Of a stretch of DNA of 64,000 nt, positions 38,138 to 48,610 are shown piece by piece (the stretch's first letter is position 1; every line of letters begins with the position of its first letter). The stretch is from Patiria pectinifera. Lineage: Eukaryota > Echinodermata > Asteroidea > Valvatida > Asterinidae. The translations under genes and the position numbers were made by a program. The DNA lies in contig CM057130.1 in NCBI GenBank assembly GCA_029964075.1, forward strand, positions 6,324,001 to 6,388,000. The letters are read 5' to 3'. The notes below the pieces were generated by a model that saw only the letters and a program-made list of their open reading frames with translations, searched no databases and had not been told where the DNA came from.

Positions 38138-39335
38138 TTGCCCAATTTTGATAAAAGTGCAGAGCTTACCCCTTACATTTTGTAATTTCTAGGGGAAAAA
38201 AAAAAAATCGAATTTTGCCCAATTTTGATAAAAGTGCAAGGCTAACCCCTTACATATGAAATTTCTAGAAAAGTCCAATTTTGCCAAATTTTGATGAAAG
38301 TGCAAGGCTAACCCTTACATATGTTAATTTTCATAAAATGTCAAATTTTACCGAATTTTGATAAAAATGCAAGGTTAACTAACCCCTTGCATTTTGTAAT
38401 TTCCGCAAAAAGTCAATTGTTTTCCCCAATTTTGATCAAAATACAAGGTTAACCCCTTACATGTTTATTTCCCTAAAAATGCAAGGCTAACCCCTTACAT
38501 ACGGAATTACTAGAAAAGCCCAATTTTGCCAAATTTTGATAAAAGTGCAAGGTTAACCCCTTACATTTGTTAATTTCCGCAAAAAGTCCGTTTTTTCCCC
38601 ATTTTAATCAAAATACAAGGTTAACCCCTTACATATGTTAATTTCCATAAAATGTCAAATTTTGCCCAATTTTTGGTAAAAATGCAAGGCTAACCCCTTA
38701 CATTTTTGATTTCCAAAAAAGTCAGATTTTGCCAAATTTTGATAAAAAGTACGTGCAAGGTTAACCCCTTACATTTGTTAATTTCCGCAAAAAGTCCGTT
38801 TTTTTCCCCATTACTAGAAAAAGTCAAATTTTGCCCAATTTTGATAAAAAGTGCAAGGCTAACCCCTTACAATATGTGATTTCTAGAAAAAGTCAAATTT
38901 GTCCCAATTGTGATCAAAATACAAGGTTAACCCCTTACATGTTAATTTCCCAACAGTCTAATTTTGCCCAATTTTGATAATAGTGCAGAGCTTACCCCTT
39001 ACATTTTGTAATTTCTAGGGGAAAAAAAAAAATCTAATTTTGCCCAATTTTGATAAAAGTGCAAGGCTAACCCCTTACATATGAAATTTCTAGAAAAGTC
39101 CAATTTTGCCAAATTTTGATGAAAGTGCAAGGCTAACCCTTACATATGTTAATTTTCATAAAATGTCAAATTTTACCGAATTTTGATAAAAATGCAAGGT
39201 TAACTAACCCCTTGCATTTTGTAATTTCCGCAAAAAGTCAATTGTTTTCCCCAATTTTGATCAAAATACAAGGTTAACCCCTTACATGTTTATTTCCCTA
39301 AAAATGCAAGGCTAGTCCCTTACATACGGAATTTC
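38138..39335 (+). repeat. Higher-order duplication in satellite, about 825-bp offset
   Basis: The stretch about 38,138-38,510 recurs at about 38,966-39,335. Shared rare features are the GTGCAGAGCTTACC unit, the TAGGGG plus poly-A linker, GATGAAAGTGC at 38,293 and 39,118, and the doubled GGTTAACTAACCCC. Offset is 825-828 bp. The second block stops just before the Harbinger-like insertion. Confidence 0.85.
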
Positions 39336-39382
39336 TAGAAAAAGTTAAATTTTGCCCAATTTTGATAAAAGTGCAAGGCTAA

Positions 39383-39750
39383 GGCCAAAAAAAAAAAGTC
39401 TCCGGTTTCTGGTATGCGCGCGCGTCGCCGTAGCCATGCGCGTCGGCAAAATGAAAAAGGTTTTTTTTCAATGAAAGATGATGTCTCAAAACCGCCAAAC
39501 TCACTGGTCTGACTGGAATTCTGCTGCTGCGCAATTTCAACGTGTTTTTAGATGGGGTTATGATCGAGAATAAGCTTTATGTGGCCTCTCTGGACTCCCA
39601 TATATTTGCGCTAAGTTTAGTCGGGCACCATTTGCAGTCATCAGCCGACATTTGAAGCAAAAAAGTCGGGTAAAAAAAAAAAAAAGCCGCGTCGCCGCAC
39701 CACTTTTTGAACAAGCTCCATACCAGAAACCGGAGACTTTTTTTTTGGCC
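39383..39750. mobile_element. Harbinger-like MITE, copy 2, in satellite
   Basis: This 368-bp element has terminal inverted repeats GGCC, A run, GTCTCCGGTTTCTGG, and lies in the opposite orientation to the 13,023 copy. It is inserted inside a satellite unit: the left flank ends GCAAGGCTAA and the right flank resumes TAACCCCTTAC. The TAA is therefore duplicated on both sides, as expected for PIF/Harbinger transposition (TWA target). No transposase frame is present, so it would need enzyme in trans. Confidence 0.9.
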
Positions 39751-39862
39751 TAACCCCTTACAATATATAATTTCTAGAAAAAGTCGAATTTTGCCCAATT
39801 TTGATAAAAATGTAAGGCTAACCTCTTACATTTTGTAATTTCTAGAAAAATTTGAAATTTTT

Positions 39863-40139
39863 CAACCCCAACACCATTATCTGTGTACAAACATCGCCAA
39901 CAGAGGGCGTTTTTCCAAACCTCTGCGAACCAGTGGTTGTCACTTTTAGACGAATCCGAACACGTGATGACTGTACACACACACAAGGCCCCCTTCAATG
40001 GAGAAACCATTGTGCACGCTATTGTACAAAGCAACTATCCCGTGACGGATTATCTGAACTATAGCTAGCACAATGCATTCGCCATTGAAGGGGGCCTCGG
40101 TCATAGAACTGATACCTTGCCCGGATTGGTCAATACAAG
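39863..40139. repeat. Segment with 35-bp inverted repeat
   Basis: AAGGCCCCCTTCAATGGAGA at 39,985 and its near-complement ending AGGGGGCCT at 40,097 form arms of about 35 bp around a 40-bp loop. The arms continue through CCATTGTGC and GCACAATG. This resembles a very short foldback MITE. The remainder of the interval is unique and has no gene. Confidence 0.7.
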
Positions 40140-40617
40140 AACAGGGTCGTGCAAAAAAAAGAAGAAGGAAACCCACTTTTGACAGCAATTTTCACCTACT
40201 TATTGAGCATATTTCAAAAATTCAATTTAATGGTATCAAAAAATTGATCATTAAAACGTAAGTGACGAAAAATGATTGCAAATGTATATTTTGTATCTGA
40301 GATATGGAAAAAGTTCATGTGCCAAACCTGTTTGTCCACAGACGGCTTTTTTTCATCCGCTTGACTGAGCTCCGGAGCTTGATTTGAAGATAAAACAACA
40401 CTACACTAGCCTTACACGTGGACAACAGTGAGTTTAGTGACTTGTATTCCAATTAGCACAAAAATACTGTTCTTGTGATTTGTTTAATTAAAGATATTTT
40501 CACCATGTATGGTTGAAAAGCTATACTTCACTACATTATACAAAAAAAGTTGAAATAAGTTAAGTAGGTTAACACTCCTGTCAAAAGCGGGCTTCCTTCT
40601 TTTTGCACCACCATGTA
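40140..40617. mobile_element. Mariner-like MITE family B, copy 2
   Basis: The element starts AACAGGGTCGTGCAAAAAAA and ends CTTTTTGCACCACCATGTA. Its interior matches the 22,932-23,417 copy in inverted orientation, including GCTCCGGAGCTTGATTTGAAG and the GACAGCAATTTTCACCTACTTA terminus zone. Terminal bases have drifted, so this copy looks older. Confidence 0.75.
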
Positions 40618-40751
40618 CATGTATATCGGTTGTTGTTTTTCTCTTTATTTATTTACAAACTCTTATATCATTTGAAAAATAAACAGATTTATTAAAAACA
40701 TCTTTATTCAGCTTCTACACAAAACAAATTCCATTGAAACATCTCAATATT

Positions 40752-40833
40752 TTTTTTTTAAAATGATAAAATACAAAACAAACTAGCAGTGCACTGCTAG
40801 TTTGTTTTGTATTTTATCATTTAAAAAAAAAAA
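40752..40833. repeat. Near-perfect 82-bp palindrome, no spacer
   Basis: Two arms of about 40 bp meet without a loop at GCAGTG/CACTGC (40,791/40,792). The arms read outward through CTAGTTTGTTTTGTATTTTA to an A/T run. Such loopless palindromes are unstable in replication and usually short-lived, so it is probably young. Confidence 0.9.
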
Positions 40834-40862
40834 TCACCCCGACACTGCAGTGTCGGGGTGAT
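40833..40862. repeat. Perfect 30-bp palindrome
   Basis: The arms ATCACCCCGACACTG and its exact complement meet at 40,847/40,848 with no loop. It abuts the larger palindrome at 40,752-40,833, giving two different palindromes back to back. Confidence 0.9.
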
Positions 40863-41097
40863 AACAAAAATCTACCACTGTATGAATTACAGACTCGCAG
40901 CATTCCAAAATCGCTGAACATATATTTTAGGCAAGCTGAGATATTTGCTAAAACCGATTCGTATGGTAAAATTTACATTTCCTACTTTTCCTTTAAGTCA
41001 AAGCTTGAAAGTTGATGCGTGCATGCACCGCCTAGGAAAATAAAGGGGGCATTTACTTGTTGTTAGCGCATTTATGGCCAGTGTTTTTTTAAAGCAA

Positions 41098-41242
41098 TAA
41101 ATACGCCTCTGTACTGATGACGTCACACTTTGTTTACGTGTTCGCTTTTCTATGGGGCTACGAAACCGTGGTTCCCACCAGGCTCCCATAAGAAAGCACA
41201 TATGTTAACAAAGTGTGACGTCATCAGTACAGAGGCTTATTT
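41098..41242. repeat. Inverted repeat around CRE-like sequence
   Basis: The arm AATACGCCTCTGTACTGATG continuing into ACGTCACACTTTGTT is mirrored at 41,191-41,242. The loop is about 40 bp. Each arm contains TGACGTCA, a perfect CRE palindrome. The surrounding sequence suggests another foldback element. Confidence 0.8.
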
Positions 41243-41343
41243 CCGACAATGGCCCAGGTTATAAAGTAAGGGGGCGAACCTGTGTCTGCCACGCATAAGG
41301 CCATTAAACAGGTCAGTTACTGCATTCACGTAATGGGTAATTG

Positions 41344-41556
41344 CTCTCTAAATTCCAAAGAGTGAAGATTCACTCCCACAGTAGGAAACTTGGGACTAGA
41401 CGTTTTAGAGTGAAATTCTTTCAATCGTAACAATCGAGTTTTCTCTCGAGCTTCGACTGAGGTGTTCTTTAGTCAGACTTTTTCCAATTGAAAATGAGAG
41501 TGATTTTCACTCTAAAACGTCTAGTCCCTAATTTCACTCTTTAGAATTTAGAGAGT
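41344..41556. repeat. Inverted repeat with CTCTAAAACGTCTAG core
   Basis: CTCTCTAAATTC...GGGACTAGACGTTTTAGAGT on the left (41,344-41,419) pairs with the complementary block at 41,499-41,556. The left arm carries a small insertion. It is the fourth palindromic structure within 800 bp. Confidence 0.8.
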
Positions 41557-41956
41557 GAATCATACTCGGTTTTGAAAAGCACATTAGGGATTATTTTATT
41601 GTTCAGGGTCTTCATCATTTTGTCTTCAATATATATATTTTTTACTGCATACTACATTGTGTGCGTCTGCAATCTCCCGAAAAAAAGTCTTATATTTCGA
41701 GCTGTTAGTGGGCCTGTCATGCACAAAAAGAAACGACTAAAATATTGTCGGGCCACAAATACATGTACAGTGCTCGCTCAATGTCTCATTCAAAAGTAAT
41801 TAATTTTGGATTGCAATAAACAATCAATTGAAAAAAAGTAAAGTACGTATACATTTTGTATTTCTGGATGAAACTCGAAAATACTCCAGGGACAGAACAT
41901 GTGAGACATAAAAAGTGACGAAAAGTGCACTTCTTAAATTACAAACGAATGATCAA

Positions 41957-42516
41957 CAGTGGCGTAACTACGGGGGTGGGGGAAGTGTGCCCCAAACGTG
42001 CCCCCAAGCGGATGTCCGTGCCCCTCCCCCTTCCCGGGTGTCCCACCCCTTTCGAAATCTTGAATTGATGAAAATCATTATTTTGCAATGATGCGTTTTA
42101 TTTGTCTTCAGTGCACCCTCAGGTAGGCCCAGCGTTGTAGTCGGGTACATTTTCATGTGTACGAGTACGAGAACAAGAATATTTTCCCCAAGAGTACGAG
42201 TACAAACAAATGTATGTACTCGGGTATGAGTAGCTTGTAGGAGAAGTTTTTAATGTGTCAAGTACTTTCAAGGGTTTTTAGTATCAAATGGCATGAAACA
42301 CATGAAGAAACATCCCAAACAGTAAAAAAAGGCTCTTTTCCGCATACGGTAGCTCTTTAATTTAACAACGTTCTTACGGGAGAACATTTGCGAGAGTACG
42401 AGTACTTTGTCATGCGCGTACGAGCACTGGTATACAAGTGCTATCATGTACGTTGTACAACACTGGGTGTCCCCCCTTCCCCTCCCCCCCGAAGTTAGGT
42501 TGTAGTTACTTCGCTG
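41957..42516. mobile_element. hAT-like non-autonomous element with 8-bp TSD
   Basis: The element begins CAGTGGCGTAACTAC and ends GTAGTTACTTCGCTG, imperfect terminal inverted repeats. It is flanked by identical ATGATCAA at 41,949-41,956 and 42,517-42,524. An 8-bp target duplication and CAGNG-type ends are typical of the hAT superfamily. No transposase frame is present. C-rich and G-rich tracts sit just inside the ends. Confidence 0.85.
42130..42465. mobile_element. Inverted-repeat element nested in the hAT-like element
   Basis: CAGCGTTGTAGTCGGGTACA at the left and the near-complement TGTACGTTGTACAACACTG at the right define a second element inside the first. Subterminal GAGTACGAGTAC motifs repeat several times. 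CAG ends suggest another hAT-like MITE. I could not see a clean target duplication. Confidence 0.55.
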
Positions 42517-42772
42517 ATGATCAATGCATGATTTATAATGGTCGTATACTGAAAGCTATAAGGACCTGCCAACATGACATTGTGCTTCACAAATAACCAA
42601 GGTCTGGCCTATTCAATTTGTAAGACGTGCATCAGTAGCTGCTTTATATCAGTTTGTCTGCTTTGTTTCGAAAAGTACTGGATATTTCTGGAACTAATTC
42701 TACATTTGCAGTGTTTCCTCTCTTTTTTTGTACTCGACAAAAAGTCAAAGAACAAAAAAAGTAGGCCTAGTT

Positions 42773-42778
42773 TTTATT
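42773..42778 (-). terminator. Polyadenylation signal of the 703-residue gene
   Basis: On the minus strand AATAAA lies about 217 bp after the TGA stop at 42,995. It fits a short 3' UTR and is the first canonical signal downstream. Confidence 0.55.
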
Positions 42779-42994
42779 GATTATTTCGTGTGCTTTACTA
42801 TGGTTAACGATTCGGCAATCTAACTCGGCTCTCCAAACAGGGTCATTCAAACTGTACTCGATTAAAACACAGCGTTAAAACAGAAATAAATCAAGTTTAT
42901 CTCTCTAAAAAAACAAAGTTGATTCAACGTGCAAAACCTTTTGAGTTTATAGAGGTCCCCAATCTCATATCTTCATCTAGATTTCAGTTTTCAA

Positions 42995-44807
42995 TCAGCT
43001 GTCGTCTTCCTCAGAATCTCCTTCATCCTCTGCATTCTCGTCTTCGTCCTCATCCTCATCTTCCTCGTCTTCTTCATCCACTTCTTCCCCCTGATACTTT
43101 CGCGTCTTAAACGTCGCCATGGACTCCAACCTCGTCGACATGAGGCTGCCCAGACTGTTTTTGCTCGACGAGGGCGCCCCTGGGTCGCCGGCACCGCGCC
43201 GTCTCTGTGACCTCATCCCGGGCATGGAGTATTCCAGGAAATCCTCTCTGCGCTTCTGCATTTTGGCTTTTCGTTCATCCATCCTCTTCCGCATCAAGAC
43301 AAATTTCTCCTTCTCCGTCAGTTCCTTTGGTTTCTCCTCTTCATTTTCCTGCTCTGGAGAATCCGCCTTTTCGGGGTTTTCAGCTGGTGTGTCCTCTAGC
43401 TCTTCCGAAACTGGAGGACTTTCACTTGGTTTTGGAGAACGGAGATACTTAGAAATTAAGCTCTTGCGTCGATCCATGTCATCCAGTACCAAGTCGTCTG
43501 AGTTTTCTGGTTCATTGGGAGAGAACTCAAACGTCGGTGAGGGGGTTCTTGTGTCCCTGCCTCCATTAGTGAGATCAGGTAAGAGTTCTTCATCACTCTG
43601 TTGGGCAAGGATTGGCTTCTTAGTAATCTTATTACCTCTCTTCTTTCGATTGTCTCTGGCGTGAAACACGCGGCCATTGGTGGGCACGGCAGGAAGCCTC
43701 GTAGCTCTGTGCACGCGTTTAGTCCTGACAGGTTTTGATTCTTTGTTTGCAAAACTGGTCTGTCTGTGGGAAACTTCCGCCTTCACAGTTGTCGTTTGAA
43801 TGGGTACGCGAGGTTTCCTACTGGCGGACGTTGGTCTCGCTGAGGAGGCCGGCTTCGACCTCTGCTCTGTTTTCATTTCCTCTTCCTCGATGTCGATTCC
43901 AAGAATCGTCCAGTCGTTAATGTGTTCCTTCAGGTACTTCTTGTCGAAGAGAAGATCCATTTGAGGACGAGGTTGAACAGTGCTGATGGATTCGTCCGAC
44001 TGCGCAAACTCGCCGTCTGGATTGGCCAATCGGAGGCTCTCAATGGCTGCCATGTCCTGGTCTTCGACATCGTCCTGTTCGTGTTCATCAAACATCTTCT
44101 CGTACCACCGATCCGTCTCTTTCTCGTCAACCAGTGCCTGCGAGATTTCGCTAAAAACTACCGAGTTCTCACGGGCCTTTCGACCCTCTAAATCTCGCCT
44201 GATCCCCCATAATTTCTTACACAGCGCCAGGTTCAGCGTGTCTTTTGTCCCAATCAAAACGGGATAGGTCGGCGACTTACTCCGTGGATGAAAGCCGTGT
44301 TTGGAAACGTAGAGCACTTTCTGCGGCTCGGGAATGTCCGAGGGTAAGGTGTTTTCACTGACGGGTGAATCGGAAAACTTCGCTGGAAGCGACCTCGGGC
44401 GCCGATCGGAAGCTCTGAAAATCCTCGTGGTTCCGTTCACAGTTTCTACCTGAAGACGGGGATTGTTGGCCAGACTCTTGAATGCCGAAGCCCTGTCAGC
44501 TAGTCCGTTGCTAGACACGATAAAGGCAGTCCCAGATTCCCGAGCAGTTCCGTGTACTTTTGGCAGGCTGCCAAATGATACGTCACCAGAGCCTCGATGT
44601 GATTGGCCGGTTCGTCCAGCGTAGGTAAAGTCTGCGCATGTCTTGGATCTGCGCAGGCCCAGCGAGCTGACGTCACGGTGGCGGTGAGTGGTCTGTGACT
44701 GGACTTGGCGGGAGTAGGAGGTGTGATTTCTGTTGTTTCGGTGGTGTGTCGTCTGCTGCCAAACGCCTGGTGTTGTGGTTGACTGTCGTGATTGGCCAGG
44801 CCAACTC
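42995..44807 (-). CDS. Last coding exon of 703-residue orphan protein
   Basis: The exon runs from an acceptor at 44,808 to the TGA at 42,995-42,997. On the minus strand the acceptor is CCCTTCCTCTCCC, then ATTTGACACAG; an upstream in-frame TGA lies inside the intron. The first base completes the split codon AG|G from the exon at 50,820. It encodes residues 100-703. Residues 100-270 are basic, rich in Ser, Thr, His and Arg. A more ordered region at about 270-410 contains KSPTYPVLIGTKD, LCKKLWGIRRDLEGRKA, WYEKMFDEHEQDDVED and LKEHINDWTILGIDIEEE. A Lys/Arg-rich stretch with KKRGNKITKKP could be a nuclear signal. Near 592-630 a charged probable coiled coil includes EKEKFVLMRKRMDERKAKMQ. The last 30 residues are almost all Glu/Asp. 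I know no named family for it. Confidence 0.85.
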
Positions 44808-44870
44808 CTGTGTCAAATAATTGGGAGAGGAAGGGATTTCATGACAAATTGTTTGAAAGAAACTTTACAA

Positions 44871-45313
44871 TACAGGGTGTCTTTAAAAAAAAGTTGTGCA
44901 AGCAGATATCCTTCTCAAAAACAACTTAACATCAGTATTTCATCTTGATGGAAAATACTCTTGTGTATAATCAGTGAAAATGCAATGGAAATCCGTTCAT
45001 GCAAACCAGAGATCTAACAGATTGTAAAAGGCTCTGGGTTTACTAATGGTGATATCAGTGCATCAGATTGTCATGGGCCTTTTCAATCTGGTGTAAATTA
45101 AGTTAACTGTGTAGATCCCATCCCATTGGACCCCATAACCTTTTATAATCTGTTAGCATGAACGGATTCCTATGGCATTTGTACTGAATATACTCAAGAG
45201 TACAATCAATATGCTCCATCAAGATGAAATACTAATGTTGAGTAGTTTTTGAAAAATTAAAGGATATCTGCTTGCACAGTTGGGTTTTTTTTTGGGGGGG
45301 GGGGCACCCTGTA
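44871..45313. mobile_element. Foldback MITE in the intron, mariner-like ends
   Basis: It is bounded by TACAGGGTGTCTTT and the complementary GCACCCTGTA, with long arms sharing GCAAGCAGATATCCTT, CATCTTGATGGA and CCGTTCATGC in inverted orientation. It sits only 63 bp upstream (in transcript sense) of the exon acceptor at 44,808, next to the polypyrimidine tract. There is no coding capacity. Confidence 0.85.
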
Positions 45314-46751
45314 GGCCTACACAGGTTTTGCAATGTCTGTTCTCTCTCAAGGTTTCCCCAAGCAAAATGAGCTCATTGTGTTTGGTTGTCTGGATAACAT
45401 TTTCTCACGCTCTGCAGTAAAAGGGGTCAAGTCTAGTCGACGTTGTTGGTGTTTTTTTTTTTTAGTTAACGTCGGCATCAGCCTTCCTTCACATTCTCCC
45501 GCATTGAAGTTCATTATTGGTAAGTTTTAAACAAATATGGCAAAAAAATCGCCACCCCTGATTCGCACTGGAACTTCGATACTCGAGCGGCAGGACAGTT
45601 GCTTTTTAACCTCAATGTCATGTTTCTTTTTGATAATAAAACTTTAAAGCATCCATATTTTAACCTTCATCGTTCTTTTGTTCTGGCAAAACAATCAACC
45701 ACAATTTTACGTAGACACAATGTCTGGTAAATTCATGTAATCTGTAGCAATTACAACGCTTGCATATAAACTGATATAAATCCCCAATATATAAAGCAAT
45801 ACCAAGATGTAAATGTCAGGGGCCATCTGTAACGCTACCCGATTCGTGTTTACACTACGAGGTTTATATTGACAGATATCTGTATGTATATATGCAGCCA
45901 TATTCATGTAAATACATCCAGTACCCATAATACTCAAAGTCACTAAATACGACATCGATATTGCAGAGAGGTTAACTAAACAATATGCGCGTTTAGAAGT
46001 TTCAGAAACCATGGTATATAGACACTGCTTTGTGTATTAATGTCCAGGCTAAATGTGAACGAAAAGGTGTATTTCTGAATCATCCAGGTATAAAAGCATC
46101 AGACAATCGTTCCGAGTAAACTGAGTCGAAAAGTGTTACAAGAAAATTATGACCACAAATCCAAATGTTTACATATAAATAACATACATGTACATGTACG
46201 TTTTGGGTTGAACAAGACAACTGCTTGAAGTGCAGGAGTACGTGCACGAAACCGCCAAAATACCATACCGGTGCTCTAGGATTTTGAGCTTAAAAACCGG
46301 CGGTTGAGATGTCACATTTTTTTTTTTTAAAGAAAAAATGTTGCCACGATCTAATGTTGATGTGACTTTTATTGGCTAAGAAACGGGTAATTATTTATTC
46401 AGCAAGAAACTGTTATCATCAAAAGAAAAAGTATCCATCGTTTTTGTACTAAAAAAAACCCTTACAAATGTCAAGATCGTGTTTTTTGGTGTTCAGTTTA
46501 GGACTTATCTTTTTGGAAGATACCGCCAGAAAAACTGTTCACAATCAAATCACCAAAAGGTACGGTTAAAATAGGACGTTCACAGTCGGACCTTAGATTT
46601 TCAGATTTTTAGGATCATTATATTCTTGAATCCGATGAGCCAATTACGGCATGCAAGGACCTGATCCAATCTACCATGTCCAAAATATTTCTAAAAGTAG
46701 TCATCACAGCACACGACTACCAATCAGCCCATTTCCTTCATGAGTGCTTAC

Positions 46752-47005
46752 CGAGTGAACCAATCCCCTGCCATAACCTCTTCAGACGGCCCACATCTCA
46801 GGATAAATGGCAGACCACAGGTCACACAAGTCACAAACTCCAAATCACCCTGCCTCTCCTCCTCCAAGTTCACCGGGCCCCTGGCTGACTCGCCCCCGTC
46901 CCTGCCTGCCGCGGAAACCTCCTCACAGACGGATCTCCCCGCACCGTACGACTGCCCAACCAATGGCGGTAACCACGGGATTTCCTGCTGATCCCGCATG
47001 ATTTT
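46752..47005 (-). CDS. Possible alternative first coding exon of the orphan gene
   Basis: On the minus strand an acceptor-like TTTTAG precedes AAAATC and an ATG at 46,999. The frame is open for 82 codons to a donor, CACTCG|GTAAGC, at 46,752. It ends with two bases left over, exactly the phase needed by the acceptor at 44,807. The frame's own stop codon lies inside the donor, which is typical of an exon. The peptide is rich in Gly, Glu and Cys (for example TCVTCGLPF), and the DNA is GC-rich compared with its surroundings. It cannot follow the 50,820 exon in frame through this acceptor, so it would be an alternative start giving about 686 residues. A plus-strand frame overlaps and is an alternative reading. 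Confidence 0.4.
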
Positions 47006-48485
47006 CTAAAATAGATCCCCGATAATAAATGCGTATTTGACGGCGGGCATTGTGGGTAGGCAGCTCGTTAGCCCCTCTTAAAATCTCATCAATTCTTGAT
47101 AAACCCAGGGTTCCATTGTTCTACCGTCGCCACTTCAGATCGCTCGGATACAAATCTGCCGTGTTTCCGTGGCCCATTTCTTCGTCAGAAATCACTCTTT
47201 GAACACTTGGAGTGCGTCGGCGTGAACGCTCTTTAGACTTCGGCACACTGGTCTCGCATCGTGATCAACACTTAAAATCTCGTTCGCTGTCAGAATGTTG
47301 TCGTAATTGCAGTTTTACCACAGTAATGGATAGACATTATTGTCCATGGCCGGCCCATGATAATAGTTGATAGTGGTTAAAATCTGAAAAGACCATCGTA
47401 AATGTACGATCCGAAAATAACTCCCACTTTTGGCAGATTGGCAAATATCGCATTTATAGGCTATCACATCCTCGTCACATAAGTGTGTTGTCATGTCTCA
47501 ATGGGTTGGTCGATATGAACGCGACGAAACCAGTAGCTCTGTTCCCAGCATCGACAAAGTCCTCCGTATCATTCCTCTCGTGTCACGTGGTCATGACGTC
47601 ACAAGATTGGCTATCTACCGAATGGCACATACACGCATGTAATTTTAGAATCCAAATTTCCGCAGCATTAGTTAAAAAATCAATTTTAATTTGGTCCCGA
47701 AAGTGCGTTGCGTTTCGGTTAGCCTTGGGTCCATGGCAGACTTGTGTTACGACCAGTCCAATGAGCAAAAATGAAGACGTGTGGTTGCGCCATAGTAACA
47801 CAAACAAAATGCCGAAGTATAGACTACTGCAAAATTAACTCTTCAATTAAATAAGCCACATTATCCACTCAATGATGATTGCTTTAATTAATGAATCCAC
47901 CTGTTTCCAAGCTATTTCCTACTCCGGATATACCATTTGAAACAAGCAATTTGGCAAAGTTCAGAGGAGAAAATGGCGCACCAAAAAAAACCAACTGCTC
48001 TAATCTCCGGTAACTGGCGCAAAACACGGCTGCAGTTGTGAGAACAATGTGGAGAACCACCGTCAGAAAAAGGTTTCATTCTTCGGAACATGTAGCCGCT
48101 TTGTTGCCAACAATCACAGCCGACAGCAAAAGTCGATATGGTCGCGAGGGTAATCAATAACCAGATGAGCGCTGTACTTTTAGCTCTGATGAAACTAACA
48201 AGCAGTTTGTTGAAGTATCACTTTCCAATTAAACTTTCTTGTTATTAACGGCAGTGATCTGTTAATTAACAAGTTTGTTGACTGTCATGTAATGAGTGTA
48301 TTACATAGTCACTCTGAAGCTGATGTCAAATACCAGTGATACATGTATTACACTCATTTCACCAACGAAAGTGGTTTACAATGAGATACAGTAATGTCAA
48401 TGATATATAGAATTGGTGGAATTCTCATCATACCAGGTAGTTGCTGCTCATATGAGATTCGAACCGGCCAGACGACCCCGGCAAG
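47006..48485. other. Intronic sequence, no feature seen
   Basis: This lies inside the intron between 50,820 and 44,807 of the minus-strand gene. A plus-strand frame of 117 codons at 47,485-47,838 has no recognisable content. If the alternative exon is real, its promoter would lie in the first few hundred bases here. I cannot point to a specific element. Confidence 0.4.
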
Positions 48486-48610
48486 TTTGGTGGTCGAGTG
48501 GTACATCGTCTGCACCGTAGTCGTGGGTTCGAGGCTCACCGCGAGCTTGTGAATAATGTTCTCACTAAGTCCTAGGACAACACTGTGTATACAGTGCTTT
48601 TAAATAACGT
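48486..48610 (+). mobile_element. tRNA-derived SINE, type 1
   Basis: The head has an A-box-like TGGTCGAGTGG and, 35 bp on, a B-box GGTTCGAGGCTC, the internal RNA polymerase III promoter of tRNA-derived SINEs. The sequence then runs into a non-tRNA body. No paired acceptor stem is visible, so this is not a functional tRNA gene. The 3' end is uncertain. Confidence 0.55.

Larger units (their letters stand above)
34930..39862. repeat. Satellite array, 62-71 bp units
   Basis: A continuous tandem array with a unit close to AAAAGTCAAATTTTGCCCAA, then TTTTGATAAAAATGCAAGG, then CTAACCCCTTACATTTTGTA, then ATTTCTAG or ATTTCCGC. Starts of the GCAAGG motif are spaced 68, 68, 71 and 68 bp at the left end. 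Roughly 65-70 units are present, many shortened or fused. Units fall into variants with TTTCTAGAAAAAG, TTTCCGCAAAAAG or TTTCCAAAAAAG linkers and with GATAAAA or GATCAAA. Frames on the minus strand repeat motifs like ALHFYQNWAKF only because the period is near a multiple of three. A Harbinger-like MITE interrupts it at 39,383-39,750. Confidence 0.95.

Noticed and set aside
34930-39862. Telomere-like CTAACCCC motifs
   Set aside because: The motif occurs once per 62-71 bp unit and is not a contiguous hexamer repeat, so this is not a telomeric tract.
34930-39862. CRISPR-like array
   Set aside because: Units are directly tandem and diverge along their whole length. There are no constant repeats with unique spacers, and the genome is eukaryotic.
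40073-40261. Short plus-strand frame across the inverted repeat
   Set aside because: It spans a foldback repeat and the start of a MITE, with no protein-like features.
43119-43664. 181-codon plus-strand frame
   Set aside because: It is Ser-rich and antisense to the spliced minus-strand exon; the acidic/basic composition of the minus frame explains it.
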